The position numbers and the translations under genes were made by a program. From Micromonospora radicis (lineage in GTDB: Bacteria; Actinomycetota; Actinomycetes; Mycobacteriales; Micromonosporaceae): a stretch of 64,000 nucleotides of DNA. This document shows positions 1-9,499 of the stretch, one piece after another; positions within the stretch are counted from its first letter, which is position 1; each line of letters opens with the position of its first letter. The notes beneath the pieces are model-generated. The model had not been told where the DNA came from. It ran no database searches and saw nothing but the letters and a program-made list of their open reading frames with translations. The stretch is taken from contig NZ_QXEC01000006.1 of the NCBI RefSeq assembly GCF_003583405.1, forward strand, positions 173,877-237,876, read 5' to 3'.

Positions 1-284
1 GCGTCGTGGGTGCGTTGCACCTGCTCGATCAGCTGGTCCAGTTCGGTGAGGTAGGCGCGGGCGGCGGCGTTGGTCTCCGGTGGCCAGGCCCGGGCCAGGC
101 CGGCGCGGTAGGTGCGCAGCCGGGTGAGGTGCTGACCGGCCAGGTCACAGACCTTGCGCCAGCCGGCGACGTGTCGCCAGTGCTGGTCGGTCTGGTGGTC
201 TTGCAGGCAGGCCCACATGTCGGTGACGCACATCAGGTGCCAGTCGGTGCGGCCGCCGCTGCGGCCGACGCCCACGTCCCTCAC
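1..284 (-). CDS. Partial hypothetical protein, helical N-terminus of type VII secretion flavour
   Basis: Reading left from GTG at 284, an open frame of 94 codons runs off the window edge. The GTG overlaps the stop of the next gene upstream (GTGA), so the two are translationally coupled. The visible sequence is helical and rich in Trp, His and Leu (WHLMCVTDMWACL, then GWRKVCDLAGQHLTRLRTYR and a region around AWPPETNAAARAYL). This resembles the N-terminal helical domain of WXG/PPE-like secreted effector proteins in actinobacteria. The C-terminal part, which would define function, lies outside the window. A toxin or effector role is inference only. Confidence 0.6.
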   Translation of the reverse strand, partial: MRDVGVGRSGGRTDWHLMCVTDMWACLQDHQTDQHWRHVAGWRKVCDLAGQHLTRLRTYRAGLARAWPPETNAAARAYLTELDQLIEQVQRTHD

Positions 285-742
285 GGCAGCACCACCGGGC
301 CGGGGTGGTCGGGGCCGGTGGGGTCGGCGAGCGACGGTGACGGCACCGGTTGGGTGGTCGCCACGCCGGGGCGGCCGAGGGCCTGTTGGACGTCCGCGAC
401 CAGGGCCGCGGCGAAGGCGTCGACGCTGCCGTAACGCTGCGCCACCTGGTGAGCCGCATCGGCCAGTCGGCCGGTGCTGTGGCCGGCGCCCCAGACGGCG
501 TTCGCGGTGGCCTGCTGGGTCTCCCAGTGGGTACGCATGAACTGCACCAGCTCGATGAACGCGTCCGCCGGGTTGGACACCTGGGTGAGCATGTCGTTGG
601 CGATGTAGCGCAGGTGGGGCGTGTAGTTGTCGTCGACCTCGGCCCGCAGGCGGTCGGCGAACTCCCGCATCTGGCGGATGTCCGCCTCGACGCCCGGGTT
701 ACCGCCCAACCAGGACGCTTGTCGATCCTCCTCAGGGATCAT
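281..742 (-). CDS. Small helical hypothetical protein, possible type VII secretion partner
   Basis: 153 aa starting at ATG 742, with a GGGAGGG ribosome site just upstream; a TTG 12 bases further up is an alternative. The first 100 residues are alpha-helical, with acidic/basic heptads and no cysteines or membrane segments. The tail is proline-rich (QPVPSPSLADPTGPDHPGP). The stop overlaps the start of the following gene in GTGA fashion. Size, helicity and pairing with a larger Trp-rich partner fit a WXG100-like chaperone or secretion partner, but no WxG motif sits in the expected central turn, so this is only a suggestion. Confidence 0.65.
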   Translation of the reverse strand: MIPEEDRQASWLGGNPGVEADIRQMREFADRLRAEVDDNYTPHLRYIANDMLTQVSNPADAFIELVQFMRTHWETQQATANAVWGAGHSTGRLADAAHQVAQRYGSVDAFAAALVADVQQALGRPGVATTQPVPSPSLADPTGPDHPGPVVLP

Positions 743-851
743 CGGCCCTCCCAACCGTCACGGCCTCGTTCCCCAGAGTGAGGTTAGTGGGTCGACGCCG
801 CCCCGGCAGCCCCGTACTCGGCTCGTCCTGGCGGGGGTGGGTACCGCGATG

Positions 852-1064
852 TCAGCGGGGCAGGCCCGAGGTGCGCCAGGCGCCGGTACCGGATACCAGC
901 CCGGCTCTGGTCGGCCGGCCACTGCGCGCCCAGGCCGACGCGGGTGCCGGTGGCGGGCTGGCGGGCGGCCGGGAACGGGCGACGACCACACCGACCAACG
1001 CGGCGAGTTCCTCGGCGGTCGGCACGCCGCGCACGACCCGCACCAGCGGCTCTTTCTCGGACAT
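852..1064 (-). CDS. accE: Acyl-CoA carboxylase epsilon subunit
   Basis: 70 aa. The opening PLVRVVRGVPTAEELAALVGVV followed by a Pro/Ala-rich linker and the ending W-x(4)-R ... GAWRTSGLPR is the signature of the actinobacterial AccE/PccE family. These small subunits stabilise the alpha-beta complex of acetyl/propionyl-CoA carboxylases. ATG at 1064 follows a TACCCT -10 box by 7 bases, so the message is probably leaderless. The gene normally sits directly downstream of the beta-subunit gene, but here the beta subunit is near 6745-8328, with a kinase, lysozyme and sigma-factor block between. It is divergent from the kinase gene, with only 92 bases between starts. Confidence 0.85.
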   Translation of the reverse strand: MSEKEPLVRVVRGVPTAEELAALVGVVVARSRPPASPPPAPASAWARSGRPTRAGLVSGTGAWRTSGLPR

Positions 1065-1156
1065 GACATCCAGGGTACGCGTCGTGAGCTTGACCTTCGT
1101 CGCACAGTGGCGTGCCGACGGTGTGGCTGTCGGCGCTGGCGGGTACCGTCTCAGCG

Positions 1157-3298
1157 ATGTCAGACGCTGCCCCCTCCCAACTCGTCGCCGACCGGTACCG
1201 GCTCATCTCGCCGCTCGGTCAGGGTGGCATGGGTCGGGTCTGGCGGGCGCGTGACGAGGTGCTGCACCGCGACGTTGCGATCAAGGAACTCGTGCCGCCG
1301 CCGGGTCTGACCAACGACGAGCGCCGCGAGATGCGGGAACGCTCGCTGCGGGAGGCGCGGGCCATCGCCCGGCTCAACAACGTCAACGTGGTACGCATCT
1401 TCGACGTGCTGCGCACCGACGGTGACCCGTGGATCGTCATGGAGTACGTGGCGTCGCGCTCGTTGCAGGACACCATCGCCGAGGACGGGCCGGTGCCCGC
1501 GGCCCGGGCGGTGGAGATCGGGCTCGGCGTGCTGAACGCCCTGAAGGCCGCGCACAAGGCCGGCATCATGCACCGCGACGTCAAGCCCGGCAACGTCCTG
1601 CTCGGCAACGACGGTCGGGTGGTGCTGACCGACTTCGGGCTGGCCACCATCCCCGGCGACCCGAACGTCACCCGCACCGGCATGGTGCTCGGCTCTCCGG
1701 CGTACATATCGCCCGAGCGGGCGCGGGACGGCACGGCCGGGCCGGAGGCCGACCTGTGGGGGCTGGGCGCCACGCTCTACGCCGCCGTGGAGGGCAAGTC
1801 CCCGTACGCCCGGTCGTCGGCGATCGCCACCCTGGCCGCGCTGGCCACCGAGCCGGTGCCGCCACCGCGCAACGCCGGTCCGCTCAAGTCGGTACTCAAC
1901 GGGCTGCTCCGCAAGGATCCCCAGGAACGGGTCACCGCCGAGTCCGCCGAGCGCATGCTGCGCAAGGCCGCCGGCCGCCGCGCCCGGAGCATCTCACTGC
2001 TGGACGGGGTACGCCGGCCGGGGCCGAACGGTCCGCGTGAGCCCCGTCCGCCGCTGGTGCCGGCGCCGCGGCCGTCCGGGGAACGACCGGCCAGTCCGGT
2101 CGGTCCGCCGGCCCCGCGTACGCCCCCGCCCGCCGGCCCGACCACCGCGGCGGCCGCCGGCGCCCGCCCTGATCCGTCGACCGGCACACCTGCCGCCCCG
2201 GACGCCGCGCCGACGGCGAAGGTCCCGGCCGACGCCGAGCCGACGACCCGGGTGGACGTCGGCGCCAGCGGCTCGGACGGCGCGTCGACCGAGCAGCTCG
2301 CCGCATCCGGCGACGGTTCGGAAGCCGGCCCGACGACCCGGGTCGGCGACGCCGACGCGACGACGAGGGTGTCGGAGGGCCAATCAGCGTCGACCGCCGC
2401 CGGTAGCCTCGCGGCGGCGGGTGCGACCGGTTCGGCGGCCACCGCCGACGGGGGCGACCCGACGGCCACCGGCGACGCCGAAGCCACCCGGGTCACCCGC
2501 CAGCCGACCTCGCTGCTGCCGTCGGCTCCGGTGAGTCCGGCGCCGGCCCGGGGTTCGGTCTTCACCTCGGGGTTCCTCCGCTCCGAGCGGAACCGGCGCG
2601 GTCTGCTCGTCGGCGCCCTCGTCGCGGTGTTGCTCCTCGGCCTGGTGCTGGTGGTGCCGCTGTTGACCGGCGGCGACGGGGACGACGGCGGTACGCCGCA
2701 GGACGCGGCCGGCAACTCGGACGCTTCGCCGACGGCGACGGGTGCACCGACGACATCGTCCAGCGCTGCCCCGCCCAGCCCCTCCGAGTCGCCCAGCCCG
2801 TCCGCCTCACCGAGCCCGTCGGTCTCCACCAGTCCGTCCACGCCGGCCGGTGGCCTACCCGAGGGCTGGACGATGCGTACCGACCCGGTGGGTTTCAAGC
2901 TGCCGATTCCGGACGGCTGGCGGCGCAGCGCCAGCGGCACGTCGGTCACCTACCGGGAACCGAACGGCGTACGCGAGCTGCTCATCGACCGGACCGACAC
3001 GCCGAAGCGGGATGCTGCCGCCGAGTGGCGAAGGATCGAGTCCGGCCGGAAGAACGTGGTGCGGAACTACGAGTACATCGACATCTGGTCGTTCGACTGC
3101 AAGTGGCGTACCTGTGCCGACTGGGACTGGCGGGAGACCCGGGACAACACTCGGATCCGGACCAGGAACCGCGGCTTCGTCACCGCCAGCAACCGGGGTT
3201 TCGCCCTGCGCTGGGAGGTCGCGGACCGGGAGTGGGACGAGCAGTTGGCGAACTTCGAGATGATCTTCCGGGAGTTCGTGCCCGACCGCCAGGACTGA
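1157..3298 (+). CDS. Membrane-anchored serine/threonine protein kinase, PknB-like
   Basis: 713 aa. The N-terminal kinase domain (about 14-275) has a complete active site: glycine loop GQGGMG (21-26), Lys43 in VAIK, catalytic HRDVKPGN at 139-146, DFG at 159, and GSPAYISPE in the activation loop. A Pro/Ala/Thr-rich cytoplasmic linker contains several T-T-R-V motifs. One transmembrane helix lies at about 482-503. After a Ser/Pro stalk comes an external domain of about 140 residues (GFKLPIPDGWRR ...) with two cysteines; it lacks recognisable PASTA repeats, so the ligand is unknown. ATG 1157 lies 7 bases after TACCGT, which suggests a leaderless transcript; an in-frame start at 1112 is less likely. 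Confidence 0.93.
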   Translation: MSDAAPSQLVADRYRLISPLGQGGMGRVWRARDEVLHRDVAIKELVPPPGLTNDERREMRERSLREARAIARLNNVNVVRIFDVLRTDGDPWIVMEYVASRSLQDTIAEDGPVPAARAVEIGLGVLNALKAAHKAGIMHRDVKPGNVLLGNDGRVVLTDFGLATIPGDPNVTRTGMVLGSPAYISPERARDGTAGPEADLWGLGATLYAAVEGKSPYARSSAIATLAALATEPVPPPRNAGPLKSVLNGLLRKDPQERVTAESAERMLRKAAGRRARSISLLDGVRRPGPNGPREPRPPLVPAPRPSGERPASPVGPPAPRTPPPAGPTTAAAAGARPDPSTGTPAAPDAAPTAKVPADAEPTTRVDVGASGSDGASTEQLAASGDGSEAGPTTRVGDADATTRVSEGQSASTAAGSLAAAGATGSAATADGGDPTATGDAEATRVTRQPTSLLPSAPVSPAPARGSVFTSGFLRSERNRRGLLVGALVAVLLLGLVLVVPLLTGGDGDDGGTPQDAAGNSDASPTATGAPTTSSSAAPPSPSESPSPSASPSPSVSTSPSTPAGGLPEGWTMRTDPVGFKLPIPDGWRRSASGTSVTYREPNGVRELLIDRTDTPKRDAAAEWRRIESGRKNVVRNYEYIDIWSFDCKWRTCADWDWRETRDNTRIRTRNRGFVTASNRGFALRWEVADREWDEQLANFEMIFREFVPDRQD

Positions 3299-3326
3299 TC
3301 GACCGGGCATGGCTCGCCGGCTGGCA

Positions 3327-3380
3327 CGTCACCCGCCGCGGCAGCGTCACCCGCCGGGGCAGCGTCACCTGCCGGGGTGG
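3327..3380. repeat. Three tandem 18-bp units downstream of the kinase gene
   Basis: Units at 3327-3344, 3345-3362 and 3363-3380 share the pattern CGTCACCYGCCGSGGYRG with one to four differences. They start 28 bases after the kinase stop. The rest of the 231-base gap to the lysozyme gene shows no gene or clear terminator. Confidence 0.85.
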
Positions 3381-3529
3381 CCTGAGCGTGCCGGTCGCGC
3401 TCACGGGCCTGGACGCCGCGCCTGCGGCCAACAGCGACGACGGGCTGAACGCCGCGCGGCGACACTCACGCCGACGATCGGCCGACGTCCGCAGGGTCAC
3501 GGGGCGCCGGCCAGTCGCCGTGGCGTGCG

Positions 3530-4282
3530 TCACGTGTTGTTGGCCAGCGCGATCAGCCGGCTGCGGTCGCCGTTCCAGTGATTGCGGTCCACCGCGCCGC
3601 TGATGCCGGACACGCTGCCGGAGTCGGTGTACTGCCAGAAGCTCCAGACCGGGGCGCCGGCCGGCAGCGCGCCGACCGAGGAGGACCAGCGGGCCACCCA
3701 GACCGGGTGGTTGGCCCACGGGCCGGTCCAACTGCCGGTGCACTGGTTCCAGAAGCTGGTGGTGGTGTAGATGACCGCGTAGCGGCCGGTGCGCGAGCGG
3801 TAGGTGTTCAGGAAGTCCTGCACCCAGTTGCGCATCGCGGTGGTGCTCAGGCCGTAGCAGTAGCCGCCGCTGTACGGGTTCGCCTCCAGGTCCAGCGCTG
3901 CCGGCAGGGTTCGGCTGTCCGCCGACCAGGCGCCGCCGTTGGCGGCCAGGTAGTTGGCCTGCACCGCGCCGGAGGAGATGTTCGGCCGGGCGAAGTGGTA
4001 CGCGCCCCGGATCACCCCGGCGTTGTACGCGTTGACGTAGTTGGTGTTGAAGTTCGGGTCCTTGTAGCTCGTACCCTCGGTGGCCTTGATGAAGGCGAAC
4101 TGGATGCCGGCGTTGCGGACGCTGGTCCAGTTGATGGTGCCCTGGTAGCGCGACACGTCGATGCCCGGCACGGTGGCCGCGGCGGCGGGGGTCGCGGTGG
4201 CGACGAGCCCGGCGGCGGCGGTGGCCAGCACGGTGAGCGCGGCGGCGGTCAGCCGGCGCAGCGATGGTCTGGTCCGACCCAT
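3530..4282 (-). CDS. Secreted GH25 lysozyme (muramidase)
   Basis: 250 aa. A Sec signal peptide (MGRTRPSLRRL then a hydrophobic Ala/Leu stretch, ending TPAAAA near residue 36) precedes one GH25 domain. Family landmarks are GIDVSRYQG (Asp42), the AFIKATEG strand, and the catalytic pair in ALDLEANPY (Asp131 and Glu133). Expected role: hydrolysis of the MurNAc-GlcNAc bond of peptidoglycan outside the cell. ATG 4282 has a strong AGGAGG site six bases upstream. The gene stands alone with its own upstream inverted repeats. There is no cell-wall-binding module, so the protein should be soluble. Confidence 0.93.
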   Translation of the reverse strand: MGRTRPSLRRLTAAALTVLATAAAGLVATATPAAAATVPGIDVSRYQGTINWTSVRNAGIQFAFIKATEGTSYKDPNFNTNYVNAYNAGVIRGAYHFARPNISSGAVQANYLAANGGAWSADSRTLPAALDLEANPYSGGYCYGLSTTAMRNWVQDFLNTYRSRTGRYAVIYTTTSFWNQCTGSWTGPWANHPVWVARWSSSVGALPAGAPVWSFWQYTDSGSVSGISGAVDRNHWNGDRSRLIALANNT

Positions 4283-4298
4283 GGCGTCCTCCTGAGAC

Positions 4299-4316
4299 GA
4301 CTGTCGATAGACAGTC
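4299..4316 (-). promoter_or_regulatory. Perfect inverted repeat in the lysozyme leader
   Basis: GACTGTC-GATA-GACAGTC: 7-bp arms around 4 bases, ending immediately before the ribosome site of the lysozyme gene. It could be a repressor operator or an RNA hairpin controlling access to the AGGAGG. The binding factor is unknown. Confidence 0.5.
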
Positions 4317-4350
4317 ATCTTTGAAGGTGGTCGTCCGTCGGGGCAATAGG

Positions 4351-4367
4351 GGTTAAGGAAACCTTCC
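4351..4367 (-). promoter_or_regulatory. Nested inverted repeat upstream of the lysozyme gene
   Basis: GGTTAAGGAAACCTTCC contains overlapping inverted repeats (GGTT...AACC and AAGG...CCTT) about 70 bases upstream of the lysozyme start, within an AT-richer patch. It may be a second operator or part of the promoter. The rest of the region up to 4519 shows nothing beyond the TAGGCT -10 box of the opposite gene. Confidence 0.3.
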
Positions 4368-4519
4368 ACGACACCAGCCGGTGTCGTTTGCGCGGTGCAG
4401 GGCTCACGATCAGGCTCTTGGCGTCTACCTCCCGATCCGATCGCCACCCGGTCAGTCTCAGACGATCGGGCGGTTGGCCCGGGAGTGACACCGGAACGCG
4501 GGCGGTAGGCTCCCGCCCC

Positions 4520-5263
4520 ATGGTGTCGATCGAGGGCATGACCGAGTTCTGGGACCGCCTGTTCGGCGCGCAGCCCGACCCGCCGCCGTTGCTGGTACTG
4601 CTCACCGCCCTGGTCGCGCTGCTGGTGGTGACCCTCCGGCTGCCGTGGCGGATCGCCCGCAACGCGATCACCATCGCGCACGAGGGTGGTCACGCCCTGG
4701 TCGCGCTGCTCACCGGGCGCAAGCTGCGCGGCATCAGGCTGCACTCGGACACCTCGGGACTGACGCTCTCCGCCGGCCGCCCCACCGGTCCCGGCATGGT
4801 GCTCACCCTGCTCGCCGGCTACGTCGCACCGCCGCTGGTCGGCCTGGGCGGGGCGTGGCTGCTGGCCGGCAACCGGATCACCCTGCTGCTCTGGGTCGCG
4901 GTGCTCCTGCTGCTGGCCATGCTGATCATGATCCGGAACCTCTTCGGGGTGCTGTCGCTGCTGGTCACCGGCGGAGTGGTGCTCGCCGTCTCCTGGTACG
5001 CCAGCCCGCAGGTGCAGGCCGCGTTCGCCTGGACCGGCGTGTGGTTCCTGCTGCTCGGCGGCGTACGCCCGGTGGTGGAACTGCAGCGACTGCGGACCCG
5101 ACGCGGGATGCCGGCCTCCGACGCCGACCAGCTGGCCGGCATCACCGGACTGCCGGCCTTCTTCTGGGTCGTCCTCTTCGGCCTGGTCAACCTCGTCGTG
5201 CTGGTCGTCGGAGGGCTGATGCTGGCCGGCCCGCTGCTCGCGGAGGCCGGCATCAGCTGGTGA
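4520..5263 (+). CDS. M50B-type membrane metalloprotease-like protein
   Basis: 247 aa with about six transmembrane helices. The zinc-binding signature HEGGH (in ITIAHEGGHALVALLTGR) follows the first helix, as in the M50B/SpoIVFB-like peptidases and the related PF13398 membrane proteins of actinobacteria. The second metal ligand is not obvious, so proteolysis is not certain. ATG 4520 is 8 bases after TAGGCT, which suggests a leaderless start; ATG 4538 is an alternative. Substrate unknown. The downstream sigma-factor gene raises the possibility of a signalling protease, but they are 89 bases apart and nothing shows co-transcription. Confidence 0.75.
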   Translation: MVSIEGMTEFWDRLFGAQPDPPPLLVLLTALVALLVVTLRLPWRIARNAITIAHEGGHALVALLTGRKLRGIRLHSDTSGLTLSAGRPTGPGMVLTLLAGYVAPPLVGLGGAWLLAGNRITLLLWVAVLLLLAMLIMIRNLFGVLSLLVTGGVVLAVSWYASPQVQAAFAWTGVWFLLLGGVRPVVELQRLRTRRGMPASDADQLAGITGLPAFFWVVLFGLVNLVVLVVGGLMLAGPLLAEAGISW

Positions 5264-5352
5264 CCGGGGCACCGCCCCGACAAGTTCCCGCCGTCGGCGC
5301 AACCACGGCCACCCCTGGAGCGTGTCCTCTACAACGCCCAGGGAGGTAGCAG

Positions 5353-5853
5353 GTGCCGGACGTCGACGGGTTCGACGAGTTCTACCGGGGCAGCCGGCAA
5401 CGGCTGCTCGGCTTCGTGTACGTGCTGACCGGGGACCTCACCGAAGCCCAGGACGCCGTCCAGGAGGCGTACATCCGGGCGTGGCAGCGCTGGCCCAGCG
5501 TGAGCGGTTACGACGACCCCGAGGCGTGGGTACGGGTGGTGGCCAGCCGGTTGGCGGTGAGCCGGTGGCGCAGCCTGCGCAGCCGGGCCCGGGCATACCT
5601 GCGGCACGGCGCGGTGGAGAGCGTTCCTCCGCCGGGTACCGACACCGTCGACGTGGTCGCCGCCCTGCGCCGGCTGCCCGAGGAGCAGCGCATCGCGATA
5701 GCCCTGTACTACCTGGTCGGTCTGCCGGTGGCGGAGGTGGCGCGGGAGACCGCCGCACCGGTCGGCACGGTCAAGGCCCGCCTGTCCCGGGGGCGTGCCG
5801 CGCTCGCCGGGCTGCTCGCCGTCGCTGAACTCGAGGAGGCACCCGATGCGTGA
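5353..5853 (+). CDS. ECF RNA polymerase sigma factor, SigE-like
   Basis: 166 aa. Region 2 includes FDEFYRGSRQRLLGFVYVL and LTEAQDAVQEAYIRAW (residues about 27-43). Region 4 is LPEEQRIAIALYYLVGLPVAEVA followed by the helix-turn-helix GTVKARLSRGRAAL (to about 151). Both match the sigma-70 family extracytoplasmic-function group common in actinomycetes. GTG 5353 follows GGGAGGTAGCAG. The 3' end overlaps the next gene by 8 bases, so the two are almost certainly co-translated. Promoter targets cannot be inferred from sequence. Confidence 0.93.
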   Translation: MPDVDGFDEFYRGSRQRLLGFVYVLTGDLTEAQDAVQEAYIRAWQRWPSVSGYDDPEAWVRVVASRLAVSRWRSLRSRARAYLRHGAVESVPPPGTDTVDVVAALRRLPEEQRIAIALYYLVGLPVAEVARETAAPVGTVKARLSRGRAALAGLLAVAELEEAPDA

Positions 5854-6694
5854 CGAGTTGGCGTTCGTCGAGCGGCTCCGCAACGACCTGCGGAGCGTCC
5901 GGTGGCCGGAACCCGCGGTGCTACGTGCGCGGGCCCGCCGCCGACGGCACCGGGCCGTGGTCGGCGCGGCGGTCGCGGTGCTGGTCCTGGCCGGTGTGCC
6001 CACGATGGCGGGGATACGTCTCGTGGCGCCGCCGGCCTCCGCGCCGCAGCCGCAGCCGTCGCCGTACGCCGAGATTCCACACGAGGCGCTGGTGCAGCCG
6101 GAAGCCCTGACGACGAGGACCGATCCGCCGCTCGGCCAGGCGGGCCTCGGCGAACCGGTGCAGGTCGACTACCTGGTGCAGGTCTGTCTTGAGGAGCAGG
6201 GCCGGACGGCGAACTGGGACACCTCGCGGTACTCACGTTCGCAGACCCTGCTGCGAGCGAACGACGACGGCAGTCCCCGGTTGGCCGAGCTGGCCTTCAG
6301 GCAGGACGTCTACCGCATCGCAGCGGAGCGGGTCGCGGAGTTCTTCGTACGCCTCGACGCGCTGCTCGCGCCGTGCGCGAACTGGCGATCGACCGGCGAG
6401 GTTGCATGGGGGGAGCGGCTCGCGCGGGCCGAGGCGGACCACCGGTGGGAGGTCGTCGACCGCGACTTCGCCGGTGACGAGGCGATGCTGATCCGGCACA
6501 CCGTCACGGTGACCCGCCATCTGGACACCGGTCCGAGCCGGGAGACGGCGCCCCCCGAGACGACCGCGGTGCTGCGGGTCGGCGACCTGGTCACGGTGCT
6601 GACGCTCGGCGCCGACGGCACCGAGCCGGAGTTGCGGCGGGTCGCCGCCATCGCCGCAGGCCGACTCTGTGTGGCGGCCAATCCGGCCTGTTGA
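5846..6694 (+). CDS. Membrane protein coupled to the ECF sigma factor, probable anti-sigma or sensor
   Basis: 282 aa. ATG 5846 lies inside the sigma-factor gene behind a GAGGAGG site. A short cytoplasmic N-terminus (about 35 residues with WPEPAVLRARARRRRHR) is followed by one transmembrane helix at about 36-56 and an external domain of about 220 residues with three or four cysteines. The layout and overlap are those of an anti-sigma factor, but the cytoplasmic part is short and lacks the HxxxCxxC zinc motif of ZAS-type anti-sigma factors. It could instead be a signal-sensing partner. Confidence 0.75.
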   Translation: MRDELAFVERLRNDLRSVRWPEPAVLRARARRRRHRAVVGAAVAVLVLAGVPTMAGIRLVAPPASAPQPQPSPYAEIPHEALVQPEALTTRTDPPLGQAGLGEPVQVDYLVQVCLEEQGRTANWDTSRYSRSQTLLRANDDGSPRLAELAFRQDVYRIAAERVAEFFVRLDALLAPCANWRSTGEVAWGERLARAEADHRWEVVDRDFAGDEAMLIRHTVTVTRHLDTGPSRETAPPETTAVLRVGDLVTVLTLGADGTEPELRRVAAIAAGRLCVAANPAC

Positions 6695-6708
6695 CGCCCG
6701 CCGCGTTC

Positions 6709-6744
6709 GACCGGCCCCGGCCCGCCCGGGCGGGCCGGGGCCGG

Positions 6745-6746
<2 letters not shown>
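6709..6746. terminator. Bidirectional terminator, perfect 38-base palindrome
   Basis: Left arm GACCGGCCCCGGCCCGCCC (6709-6727) is followed directly by its exact reverse complement (6728-6746). It lies between two convergent genes, and its right end includes two bases of the accB stop codon. Confidence 0.8.
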
Positions 6747-8328
<1,582 letters not shown>

Positions 8329-8402
8329 CCAGGGAATATAACGATGGTTCAGGTCGCCGCCGCTGTGCAGTTCGCCTCACCGGTGGCCCGTAGGCTGGCC
8401 CG

Positions 8403-9287
8403 ATGCCGGATTCGCCGTACACCGACCTCGATCGTCCGCCGCTGTCGGCGGCCCGGCTGCGCCGGGCGCTGGTCGCCCCGTACGGTCCGTGGGCGCGGCT
8501 GGAGCTGCGGGTGGAGACCGGCTCCACGAACGCCGACGTCGCCGAGGCGGCCCGGGCCGGTGAGCCGGAGGGCCTGGTCGTGGTGGCCGAGCGGCAGACC
8601 GCGGGCCGGGGGCGACGCGGCCGGGTCTGGCAGTCTCCGCCGCGGGCGGGCATCGCGACCAGCGTGCTGCTCCGGCCCGGTGTGGCGGCGCCGGAGCGCG
8701 GCTGGTCGGCCGCACCACCGGCGGGGTACGGCTGGCTGCCGTTGCTGGCCGGCGTGGCGCTGGTGGAGGCGGTGACCCGGCTGGCCGAGCTGGAGGCCAG
8801 CCTGAAGTGGCCGAACGACCTGCTGGTCGACGGTGCCAAGTGCGCCGGCATCCTGGCCGAGGCGGTACCCGGTCCCACCCCTGCGGACCCGCCCGCGGTG
8901 GTCCTCGGCATCGGGTTGAACGTCACCCTGCGCGCCGACGAACTGCCCGAGCACCCGACCGGCCTGCCGGCCACCTCGCTGCAGTTGGCCGGCGCGGCGG
9001 CCACCGACCGGGACCCGCTGCTGCGTGCCCTGCTCCGCTCGCTGGCCGACTGGTACGCCCGCTGGCGGGACGCCGGTGGCGACGCGAGCGCCAGCGGCCT
9101 GCGCGAGGCATACCTTCAGGTCTGCGACACCGTCGGCCGCGAGGTCCGTGCCCTGCTCCCCGACGGCACCACCCTGACCGGTACCGCCACCACCGTCGAC
9201 ACCGACGGCCACCTCCTCCTCACCACCCCTTCGCCGACCCCCACCACCCACTCCCTCCCCGCCGCCGACCTCCTCCACCTCCGCTGA
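8403..9287 (+). CDS. birA: Biotin--[acetyl-CoA-carboxylase] ligase
   Basis: 294 aa. The biotinyl-AMP motif GRGRRGR is at 68-74 and KWPNDLL at 135-141, with the biotin-contacting Lys146 in GAKCAGIL. The C-terminal small beta-domain carries GREVRALLPDGTTLTG. There is no N-terminal winged helix, so this is the enzymatic class without repressor function. ATG 8403 follows TAGGCT by 6-7 bases, so a leaderless transcript is expected. It shares its 74-bp upstream region with the divergent carboxylase beta gene. The last 15 codons are poor in G and rich in C (Pro/Thr/Ser). Confidence 0.94.
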   Translation: MPDSPYTDLDRPPLSAARLRRALVAPYGPWARLELRVETGSTNADVAEAARAGEPEGLVVVAERQTAGRGRRGRVWQSPPRAGIATSVLLRPGVAAPERGWSAAPPAGYGWLPLLAGVALVEAVTRLAELEASLKWPNDLLVDGAKCAGILAEAVPGPTPADPPAVVLGIGLNVTLRADELPEHPTGLPATSLQLAGAAATDRDPLLRALLRSLADWYARWRDAGGDASASGLREAYLQVCDTVGREVRALLPDGTTLTGTATTVDTDGHLLLTTPSPTPTTHSLPAADLLHLR

Positions 9288-9307
9288 CCCACCCCACCCC
9301 ATCTCTG

Positions 9308-9386
9308 CGTGTCGATCTTGCACTTTGTGTCCGGGCAAACGTTGCTTACAGGGCATTTCGGCGACCGAAAGTGCAAGATCGACGCG
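9308..9386. repeat. Intergenic hairpin element A
   Basis: Arms of 19 bp at 9308-9326 (CGTGTCGATCTTGCACTTT) and 9368-9386 (inverted, one mismatch) enclose a 41-base spacer. A C-rich border lies to the left and a G-rich border to the right. It lies between birA and the PH-domain gene. Confidence 0.85.
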
Positions 9387-9499
9387 TAGGGGAGGGGGTG
9401 GGGCGGCGGTGGCGGGTTGGGGGGTGACCGCGTGGTGGATGTGGCGGGGTGGCGGTGGGGGGTTACGGTCTGCGCGTCTGGTTCTGCGAGGAGGTTTCC

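Noticed and set aside
4283..5302. Long N-terminal extension of the lysozyme frame
   Set aside because: Codons upstream of 4282 are antisense to the M50-like gene; the signal peptide and ribosome site fix the start at 4282.
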